From: Clostridiales bacterium
Lineage (GTDB): Bacteria; Bacillota; Clostridia; Oscillospirales; CAG-272
Length of the DNA stretch: 5,991 nt
NCBI GenBank assembly: GCA_016280525.1
Contig: JAEEGW010000375.1
Coordinates: 1-5,991, forward strand
Direction of reading: 5' to 3'
The notes below the pieces were generated by a model. That model was not told the DNA's origin. It saw nothing but the letters and a program-made list of their open reading frames with translations, and ran no database searches. Shown here piece by piece: positions 1-3,985 of this stretch. Position numbers and translations under genes: made by a program. Each line of letters starts with the position of its first letter. Position 1 is the stretch's first letter.

Positions 1-1
1 C

Positions 2-118
2 TTTGATTTCCGTAACATCTCTCAATCTGACGTTGATCGTGTCGTGGATTTGATAAATTCTCGTCCGAGAGCCTGCCTCAACTATCGTTCACCTAAACAA
101 ATTTTTTGTTGCACTTGA
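2..118 (+). CDS. IS30-family transposase, C-terminal fragment (gene enters from left edge)
   Basis: An open reading frame runs in from the left edge and stops with TGA at 116-118, giving the last 38 residues of a protein. The visible tail contains DVDRVVDLINSRPRACLNYR followed by SPKQIF. This fits the end of IS30-type DDE transposases, where a helix ending in 'hhNxRPRKxLxYxTPxEhF' closes the catalytic domain. The transposase cuts and joins the ends of its insertion sequence. The catalytic residues lie outside the window, so activity cannot be judged. The stop codon sits within the presumed terminal inverted repeat, the compact arrangement usual at the right end of these elements. The family call rests on a short motif recognised by eye. 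Confidence 0.75.
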   Translation, partial: FDFRNISQSDVDRVVDLINSRPRACLNYRSPKQIFCCT

Positions 119-131
119 CTTGACAATTTGC
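107..131 (+). mobile_element. Probable right terminal inverted repeat of the IS30-family element
   Basis: Right after, and overlapping, the transposase stop lies TGTTGCACTTGACTTGAC followed by AATTTG. Read from outside inward this is CAAATTGTCAAG then TCAAGTGCAACA, resembling IS30-family ends, which often carry AATTG and TCAA near the tip and a CAACA-like inner part. The left end is outside the window, so the two ends cannot be compared, and the exact last base (about 130-134) is uncertain because a run of C follows. Confidence 0.55.
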
Positions 132-149
132 CCCCACCCCCCTTTCCGG

Positions 150-188
150 GAACCCCCAAAAACTCGTTCCTCGTTTTCGGGGAACCCC
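150..188 (-). repeat. Palindromic element copy A (clamped hairpin)
   Basis: On the minus strand this unit begins GGGGTTCCCCG and ends TGGGGGTTC, with 19 bases between. It folds as CCCCGAAAAC paired with GTTTTTGGGG (ten pairs, one G-T wobble) around a nine-base loop. Copy B at 292-329, on the other strand, has the same outer sequences and the same wobble position but different inner arms that still pair. Shared ends with changed yet complementary arms suggest a structured repeat family. Function is unknown. Confidence 0.65.
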
Positions 189-217
189 TTCTTCCGCCCC
201 CCTACCCCCCGCCTTCC

Positions 218-240
218 CCCCGAAGTATCGGGGCTTTTTT
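218..240 (+). terminator. Rho-independent terminator, + strand
   Basis: CCCCGA (218-223) pairs perfectly with TCGGGG (228-233) around the loop AGTA, followed by C and six T (235-240). This is a textbook intrinsic terminator in the + direction, placed to stop transcription leaving the IS30 element. It could also be a member of the local family of C/G-clamped hairpins that happens to have a T-run. A second small palindrome, TTTTTGC/GCAAAAA (236-251), overlaps the T-run. Confidence 0.65.
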
Positions 241-251
241 GCTGGCAAAAA

Positions 252-275
252 CGGACGAGCAATGCTCGCTCCTAC
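252..275 (-). repeat. REP-like palindrome (GTAGG...CGAGCA/TGCTCG)
   Basis: CGAGCA (256-261) and TGCTCG (263-268) form a perfect six-pair palindrome around one base. On the minus strand the unit reads GTAGGAGCGAGC, then ATTGCTCGTCCG, and the stem can be extended with a one-base bulge to GGA/TCC. From memory, GTAGGGGCGAGC-type palindromes are dispersed many times in genomes of gut Clostridia, and this looks like a slightly decayed copy. That comparison is recollection, not a search. Confidence 0.45.
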
Positions 276-291
276 AAGCGGGGCGTCGATA

Positions 292-329
292 GGGGTTCCC
301 CGTTGCGAACTCGTGAGCAATGGGGGTTC
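292..329 (+). repeat. Palindromic element copy B (clamped hairpin)
   Basis: The unit begins GGGGTTCCCCG and ends TGGGGGTTC, the same outer sequences as copy A at 150-188 but on the opposite strand. CCCCGTTGC pairs with GCAATGGGG (nine pairs, the same G-T wobble at the fifth position) around a ten-base loop. The inner arms differ from copy A (TTGC/GCAA instead of AAAAC/GTTTT), yet remain complementary. Function is unknown. Confidence 0.65.
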
Positions 330-357
330 ACGTAGCCGCCCCCTACATCGCCGCGCC

Positions 358-379
358 CCCTCATTCGAAGAATGATGGG
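358..379. repeat. Small hairpin CCCTCATTC / GAATGATGGG
   Basis: TCATTC (361-366) pairs with GAATGA (370-375) around GAA. CCC before and GGG after extend the stem past a single bulged T (376). It follows the same plan as copies A and B: C/G clamp outside, an AT-containing arm of different sequence inside. No T-run follows on either strand, so it is not a terminator. Confidence 0.5.
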
Positions 380-414
380 AGGGGACAGGGGGTTTGGGGG
401 TATTGAGGGGTGGG
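377..414 (+). other. G-quadruplex-type motif (six G-runs)
   Basis: Six runs of three to five G occur on the + strand (377-379, 381-384, 388-392, 396-400, 407-410, 412-414), separated by one to six bases. This satisfies the usual four-run, short-loop rule for intramolecular G-quadruplexes. The last run overlaps a perfect hairpin, GGGGTG (407-412) with CACCCC (415-420), so duplex hairpin and quadruplex would compete. On mRNA reading leftward out of the operon this would be C-rich, so any quadruplex would form in DNA or in + strand transcripts. Confidence 0.5.
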
Positions 415-421
415 CACCCCC

Positions 422-450
422 AAAAAATGTCGCGCAGCGACACCTTTTTT
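422..450 (-). terminator. Rho-independent terminator of the minus-strand operon (possibly bidirectional)
   Basis: TGTCGC (428-433) pairs perfectly with GCGACA (437-442) around a three-base loop. Read on the minus strand the stem is followed at once by six T (427 down to 422), a strong intrinsic terminator about 70 bases past the histidine kinase stop codon. On the + strand the same stem is followed by CC and six T (445-450), so it may also stop transcription arriving from the IS30 side. Confidence 0.75.
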
Positions 451-482
451 CTCTTTATGCAAAAGGACAAAGGTCAATAATA

Positions 483-513
483 AAGGGCTGTCATGCGGCA
501 TCCCTTATTTTTT
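483..513. terminator. Terminator-like hairpin overlapping the kinase 3' end
   Basis: AAGGG (483-487) pairs with CCCTT (502-506), with a central ATGC/GCAT-type palindrome in the loop. On the + strand it is followed by A and six T (508-513), which fits a terminator for rightward transcription. On the minus strand it begins a few bases after the kinase stop codon and is followed by TTTATTATT, a weaker T-tract. The + T-run overlaps the TAA stop of the kinase gene. Together with the stronger hairpin at 422-450 this gives two tandem stops between converging units. Confidence 0.55.
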
Positions 514-1390
514 ACTCCAATATAACGGTTATAAACAAACTTCCGTCTTTATATTCCGCCTCGATGTTACCGTTCATTTTTTCCGTAAGTACCTTTGCGA
601 TCGACAAGCCGAGACCGGTCGACCGGCGTGCGGTATTGAGCGTAAAAAATCTGTCAAACAGCCTCTGCACGTCAACTGACGACAACTCATTTGCTTTGTT
701 TGAAAACGTTACGCGGCAATCGCCTGTAAGCTCTATATTCAGATCCCCGTCGCCGTATTTAACGGCGTTGCTTATTATGTTGTCAAACACGCGGGACAGG
801 GCGGATACGTCAACGCGCCGGATGACTTCTGTTTCCGACATTTTGATCCGCGAAGTAATACCGCGCCGCTCAAATTCGGAGTAAAACGACAGTACGCTTT
901 CCTGCAGGATCGCGCGCACGTCCGCTTCTTCAAAAGACAGCTCTTCTGCGGAGCACAGAACGGAATAGCGGAAAAGCGCCTCCGTCAGCTCTTTCATTTT
1001 CTCCGCTCTGCCGCGTATCGCTCCGATATATCGCCGCGCGTCGTCCGAGACTTCCTGCGTATCGAGCAGATCGAGATAACCGAAGACCGCGGTCAGCGGC
1101 GTGCGCAGGTCGTGCGATATATTCGTTATTGCTTCCTTTAACTCCCTGTCTCCTCTTTGGTATTTTATCCTCTGTTTTTTAAGCTCGTCAAGCTCTGCCG
1201 ACAGCTCCGTTGCAAGTCGCCGCACGTATTTGTCCTTTGACGTGACGGATATTTTCATATTTGTCTGCTTTGATAAAATTTCCGTCACGTCGTCACATAT
1301 TTCACTTATGCTTTTTTTCATAGCGTATATTTTGACAGCAAGTATGACGCACACGATGAAAAGCACGGCGCATATTATCCACGGGAGCAT
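512..1390 (-). CDS. Sensor histidine kinase with one membrane helix and no extracellular sensor domain
   Basis: Membrane-bound kinase of 292 residues that would autophosphorylate on a histidine and pass the phosphate to the response regulator of the same cluster. One hydrophobic helix (about 4-24) ends in basic residues. A charged, probably coiled-coil stretch (about 50-85) leads to the HisKA dimerisation domain with the H-box SHDLRTPLTAV (phospho-accepting His93). The ATPase domain shows an N-box (FDNIISNAVKYG, Asn204/Asn208), an F-box (RLFDRFFT, 243-250) and a G2 box (STGLGLSIAK, 257-266). The usual DxGxG G1 box is not visible; VTFSNKANEL stands in that place, as in many Firmicute kinases of the VanS/lantibiotic-regulator type. 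There is no PAS, HAMP or extracellular loop, so input may come from the adjacent permease (inference). The start is supported by AGAGGT five bases upstream, and the gene begins 12 bases after the permease stop. Confidence 0.9.
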   Translation of the reverse strand: MLPWIICAVLFIVCVILAVKIYAMKKSISEICDDVTEILSKQTNMKISVTSKDKYVRRLATELSAELDELKKQRIKYQRGDRELKEAITNISHDLRTPLTAVFGYLDLLDTQEVSDDARRYIGAIRGRAEKMKELTEALFRYSVLCSAEELSFEEADVRAILQESVLSFYSEFERRGITSRIKMSETEVIRRVDVSALSRVFDNIISNAVKYGDGDLNIELTGDCRVTFSNKANELSSVDVQRLFDRFFTLNTARRSTGLGLSIAKVLTEKMNGNIEAEYKDGSLFITVILE

Positions 1391-1402
1391 AAAATACCTC
1401 TT

Positions 1403-2359
1403 TTAGTTGAATTTCTTCTTTCTGAAAACAAGCGCGCCTGCCGCGACGGATATGACAAGCACGGCAAGACTGTACAACGGCGCCTCATATAAAAATTTCT
1501 GCTCATCTTCCGTCTCTTCGCGCACAAAACGCATCCGGTACGTCGGGTTATCATATCCGGGATCGCCCGGAGAATAAACCGATGACAGTTCTTCTATCTT
1601 CTCGTCCGAATAAATATACGGTTGCAGAATATTCTCATACTGCACTATATCATAAAACGGATTCGCTTTATACAGCTGCAGTATGATCGCCCTTGCCGCG
1701 CCGCCTATATATTCCGGATTTTTTTGTTTTATTTCAGTCAGATTTCCCGGGTCCTGCTCGTATATTATCCCGTTTTCACTGACATGTTCGTTTTCTTTAT
1801 CAGATACGTAAAATATCAGATATTCCGGCTGTCTCAAAAGGTCTTCCGTAATGCCGTTTGCGATAATACAGACGAATACGAAAATGACGCTTAAAACGAC
1901 TGACAACACTTTTCTGCCGCCGATAGATGAAAAGAACACGAAAACCGAGCAGAGCGATAAGTATATCAGATAAAATCCTGCCGCGACCTCAAACGCAAGC
2001 AAACCAGGCAGCCGGCTTACAAAGTCTGTATTCAAAACGGCGGACAAAACGGTACTTATAAGAAAGAACGCGGAGACCACGATATAAGCCGACAAAAGCT
2101 CCGAGAAAAATATCTTCATCCTGCCGCTGCCGCATATTATCTTGTTTTTAGCGCACCCGCAGAACTCGCCGCTCACTGTTATCGAGATCAGAATTGATAA
2201 GATCACGTTCTGAGCCAAAAACGTATAAAGACTGAGCCCGTTTTTGTTTCTGATATAAAGCGCGAATATTACGGCGGATACGGTAAACAACATGGCTGAA
2301 ATGTATAAAAATCTGCTGTGCATATATCTGTAAAGTGCGGATCGGATAAGCTTAAGCAT
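1403..2359 (-). CDS. ABC-2 type transporter permease (BcrB/LanE-like)
   Basis: Integral membrane subunit of 318 residues, pairing with the ATPase encoded immediately before it. Six hydrophobic segments are visible at about 17-36, 47-64, 85-109, 118-145, 149-168 and 294-312, with a basic C-terminal end (FRKKKFN). The motif GEFCGCAKNKIICGSGR (64-80) between helices two and three matches the 'E(F/Y)xxGTxKNKLxxGxxR' cytoplasmic segment of ABC-2 permeases. Between helices five and six lies a long hydrophilic loop (about 170-292), predicted to be outside, containing NPEYIGGAARA. I chose ATG at 2359 over the in-frame GTG at 2368, because the GTG lies inside the ribosome binding site GGGAGGTGA while ATG has correct spacing from GGAGG. 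It overlaps the ATPase stop by eight bases. Export or immunity-type transport is likely; the substrate is unknown. Confidence 0.85.
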   Translation of the reverse strand: MLKLIRSALYRYMHSRFLYISAMLFTVSAVIFALYIRNKNGLSLYTFLAQNVILSILISITVSGEFCGCAKNKIICGSGRMKIFFSELLSAYIVVSAFFLISTVLSAVLNTDFVSRLPGLLAFEVAAGFYLIYLSLCSVFVFFSSIGGRKVLSVVLSVIFVFVCIIANGITEDLLRQPEYLIFYVSDKENEHVSENGIIYEQDPGNLTEIKQKNPEYIGGAARAIILQLYKANPFYDIVQYENILQPYIYSDEKIEELSSVYSPGDPGYDNPTYRMRFVREETEDEQKFLYEAPLYSLAVLVISVAAGALVFRKKKFN

Positions 2360-3263
2360 TGTCCTCACCTCCCGTCAGCTCTAAGAAATACGTCTCAAGG
2401 CTCTCGTCTACCTCGTGCACGGTCAACAGCTCGCAGCCGGACGCGGAGAGATTGCTTACAAGCTCGGATATTTTAAATTCTTCGTAAATGACCGCGTGCT
2501 TTTCGTCTTTTATCTCATAAGGCAAACCCATTTTATCAAGCGCGACGGAAAGAGCTTTCGTATCCGTCACGGTCAGATCAAAGCACTTTCTGAAAGAAGA
2601 CTGAAGCTGATTTGCATTTATCTGCCGCACAACTCTGCCGGAATCCATTATACAGTAATCCGTCGCTATCCTTGACAATTCGTCAAGGATATGGCTTGAA
2701 ATAACAAACGTTATATTCTGTTCTCTGTTAAGGCGCAGGATAAGCTCGCGTATCTCAACTATTCCCTGCGGATCGAGTCCGTTTACCGGTTCGTCCAAAA
2801 ATACGATGTCCGGCGAGCCTACAAGTGCGAGCGCTATTCCGAGCCGTTGCTTCATTCCGAAAGAAAATCTGCCTGTGGTCTTTCTGCCCGTGTTTTCAAG
2901 TCCGACGAGCTTTAAAAGCTCCTCCGGGTCAAACGACGGCAATCCGAGCGCCTCTGCCTGTATGCGCAGATTTTCCTTTGCCGTCATATCCGGATAAAGC
3001 ATAGGCTTTTCTATCATTGCGCCTATACGTTTTCTTTCGTTTTTTATTTTTTTGTCGGCGGATGATACGCCGAAAAGCGTGTATTCGCCGCTGTCCTCCC
3101 TCTGCAGATCGCACAGAACACGCATTAGCGTTGTTTTCCCCGCGCCGTTTTTACCTATAATACCGTAAACGGCGCCCGACGGTACGTTTATATCAACTCC
3201 GTCAAGCGCCTTGTGCTTACCGTATTTTTTTGTAAGCGCGGACGATGTGATAACATATTCCAT
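2352..3263 (-). CDS. ABC transporter ATP-binding protein (BcrA/LanF-like, E-loop type)
   Basis: Cytoplasmic ATPase of 303 residues that powers the adjacent permease. Motifs in order: Walker A GKNGAGKTT (37-45); a loop IGAMIEKPMLYPDMTAKENL (80-99) where Glu85 occupies the place of the usual Q-loop glutamine; ABC signature variant FSFGMKQR (133-140); Walker B IVFLDEP (153-159) with catalytic Glu158; D-loop GLDP (162-165); H-loop ISSH (His191). The Glu-for-Gln loop and 'IExPxLYPxxTAxENL' context are hallmarks of the bacitracin-resistance BcrA and lantibiotic-immunity LanF groups. A C-terminal extension (about 225-300) is typical of these. The start ATG has a strong AAAGGAGGG site seven bases upstream. 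The preceding 62-base gap carries a probable regulated promoter, so this gene may head its own transcript with the permease and kinase. Peptide-antibiotic defence is plausible but unproven. Confidence 0.93.
   Translation of the reverse strand: MEYVITSSALTKKYGKHKALDGVDINVPSGAVYGIIGKNGAGKTTLMRVLCDLQREDSGEYTLFGVSSADKKIKNERKRIGAMIEKPMLYPDMTAKENLRIQAEALGLPSFDPEELLKLVGLENTGRKTTGRFSFGMKQRLGIALALVGSPDIVFLDEPVNGLDPQGIVEIRELILRLNREQNITFVISSHILDELSRIATDYCIMDSGRVVRQINANQLQSSFRKCFDLTVTDTKALSVALDKMGLPYEIKDEKHAVIYEEFKISELVSNLSASGCELLTVHEVDESLETYFLELTGGEDNA
2364..2374 (-). promoter_or_regulatory. Ribosome binding site that decides the permease start
   Basis: Reading leftward the sequence is GGGAGGTGAGG, then ACA and ATG. 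GGAGG lies eight bases from the ATG at 2359, normal spacing. The alternative GTG start at 2368 is embedded in this site and would have no room for its own. The site is inside the last codons of the ATPase gene, consistent with translational coupling. Confidence 0.7.
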
Positions 3264-3285
3264 AATATCGCCCTCCTTTACCTTT
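3264..3285 (-). promoter_or_regulatory. Short leader and ribosome binding site of the ABC ATPase gene
   Basis: Between the TATAAT box and the ATG there are only 22 bases, including AAAGGAGGG. A transcript from the proposed promoter would have a leader of under about 20 bases, almost entirely the ribosome binding site. This leaves no space for a riboswitch or attenuator, so regulation there would be at initiation. Confidence 0.5.
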
Positions 3286-3344
3286 ATTATAAACTTAAAA
3301 GTAAAGAAACCGGTAAAGAAAACCGTTAAGATTCCGTAAAGATA
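3286..3344 (-). promoter_or_regulatory. Probable response-regulator-dependent promoter with four direct repeats
   Basis: Reading leftward (minus strand), a perfect TATAAT lies at 3291-3286. The position 17 bases upstream, where a -35 should be, reads ACCGGT, far from TTGACA. Instead there are direct repeats TTTAC (3340-3336), TTAAC (3329-3325), TTTAC (3317-3313) and TTTAC (3305-3301) at steps of 11, 12 and 12 bases. A further degenerate TTTAT (3293-3289) overlaps the -10 box. The proximal copies share a longer unit, TTTCTTTAC. OmpR-family regulators bind same-face direct repeats of about one helical turn, and Bacillus PhoP uses TT(A/T/C)ACA boxes at 11-base steps at -20 to -60, very like this. 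The array overlaps the 3' end and stop codon of the regulator gene. Confidence 0.6.
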
Positions 3345-3985
3345 AAGCCTATGCCCCAGACGGTTTTGATATATTCCGTATCCGACACGTCTCTTAACTT
3401 TTTTCTTAAATTGCTTACGTGAATTTTTAAAGACTCCTCGGTACAGTCCGGCGTATCAGCCGATATCCTGTCAAGCAGCCGGGATTTTGATATTGCCTGC
3501 CCGCTGTTTATCATAAGATATTTCAGTATCGCGAATTCTGTTCGCGTCAGCTTTATCTCTGTTTCACCGACGTACGCGCATCTTTTATCGCAGTCAAGCG
3601 TTATGTCCTTTGCCGTTATGCGCTCTTTGTTATCCGGCGAGCCGCGTAAAGCGGCGGTAATTCGCGCAAGCAGTTCTCTTATATCAAACGGCTTTGATAC
3701 GTAATCGACCGCGCCGGACAAAAGCAGATCCACCTTGCTTTCAACGTCGCCTTTTGCGCTGATAACTATAACGGGCACGTTTTTTATGCGCGGCATGACC
3801 TGCTCCCCCGTCATGCCGGGGAGCATCAGGTCAAGCAGTATAAGATCAGGCGTCTGCTCCGACAAAAGCATGACCGCTTCCGTGCCGGAATAAGCGCGGA
3901 TAACGCGATAGCCGTTTTTTGTCAGCACCTCGTTCAACATATCGCTTATATAGACGTCGTCGTCTATTACACAAATAGTTTTCAT
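3326..3985 (-). CDS. OmpR-family response regulator (receiver plus winged helix)
   Basis: DNA-binding regulator of 219 residues. The receiver domain (1-115) has the acidic cluster Asp8-Asp9, the phospho-acceptor Asp52 in LILLDLMLPGMTG, the switch Ser76 and Lys98 in the SKPFD motif. The winged-helix domain (about 122-217) has LTRTEFAILKYLM, the recognition helix region SLKIHVSNLRKKL and the closing wing IKTVWGIGF. Sequence style is closest to VanR-type clostridial regulators; this does not imply vancomycin resistance, since no ligase genes are present. Its ATG overlaps the preceding gene's stop (ATGA), and the bases before it (AAAAAGAAAAG) hold no clear ribosome binding site, suggesting coupled translation. 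The partner kinase is probably the one at 512-1390. Likely targets include the repeat array just downstream. The start is fixed by conserved N-terminal residues (MKTICVIDDD). Confidence 0.93.
   Translation of the reverse strand: MKTICVIDDDVYISDMLNEVLTKNGYRVIRAYSGTEAVMLLSEQTPDLILLDLMLPGMTGEQVMPRIKNVPVIVISAKGDVESKVDLLLSGAVDYVSKPFDIRELLARITAALRGSPDNKERITAKDITLDCDKRCAYVGETEIKLTRTEFAILKYLMINSGQAISKSRLLDRISADTPDCTEESLKIHVSNLRKKLRDVSDTEYIKTVWGIGFIFTES

Larger units (their letters stand above)
133..511. other. Gene-free, hairpin-rich C/G-run intergenic region
   Basis: No convincing gene is present. Open frames here are low-complexity, rich in Pro, Arg and Gly, and lack ribosome binding sites. The stretch differs sharply from the flanking genes: it has many runs of four to six C (left part) or G (right part), separated by short inverted repeats. 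Hairpins with perfect or near-perfect arms occur at 150-188, 218-233, 236-251, 256-268, 292-329, 358-379, 407-420, 428-442 and 483-506, and are listed separately where they carry meaning. It separates the IS30 end from the 3' end of the minus-strand operon, with transcription converging from both sides. It looks like a cluster of small repetitive palindromic elements; I infer that similar units occur elsewhere in the genome. Confidence 0.7.

Noticed and set aside
120..335. Plus-strand open frame of 71 codons after the IS30 end
   Set aside because: Same low-complexity origin, contains a rho-independent terminator inside it, and shows no recognisable domain.
407..427. GGGGTG/CACCCC hairpin as a + strand terminator
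   Set aside because: It is followed by C and six A on the + strand, not by T; on the minus strand the T-run lies before the stem and belongs to the neighbouring terminator.
93..470. Minus-strand open frame of 125 codons across the intergenic region
   Set aside because: Low-complexity Pro/Arg/Gly product created by C/G runs, no ribosome binding site, and it runs through hairpins, a terminator and the IS30 right end.
372..884. Plus-strand open frame of 170 codons
   Set aside because: Mostly antisense to the well-supported histidine kinase, whose motifs prove the other strand; no start signal.
2360..2368. GTG at 2368 as permease start (three extra residues)
   Set aside because: The GTG lies inside the GGGAGGTGA ribosome binding site; ATG at 2359 has proper spacing.
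2929..3114. Minus-strand open frame of 61 codons within the ATPase region
   Set aside because: Out-of-frame shadow of the ATPase gene with a Lys/Arg-rich meaningless product.
3301..3344. CRISPR array made of the short repeats
   Set aside because: Repeat units are 5-9 bases at 11-12 base steps with no spacers; the pattern fits an operator array.
3326..3985. Vancomycin-resistance (VanR) assignment
   Set aside because: Only general OmpR/VanR-type similarity; no vanH, vanA/B or vanX genes, and the kinase lacks the VanS outer sensor region.
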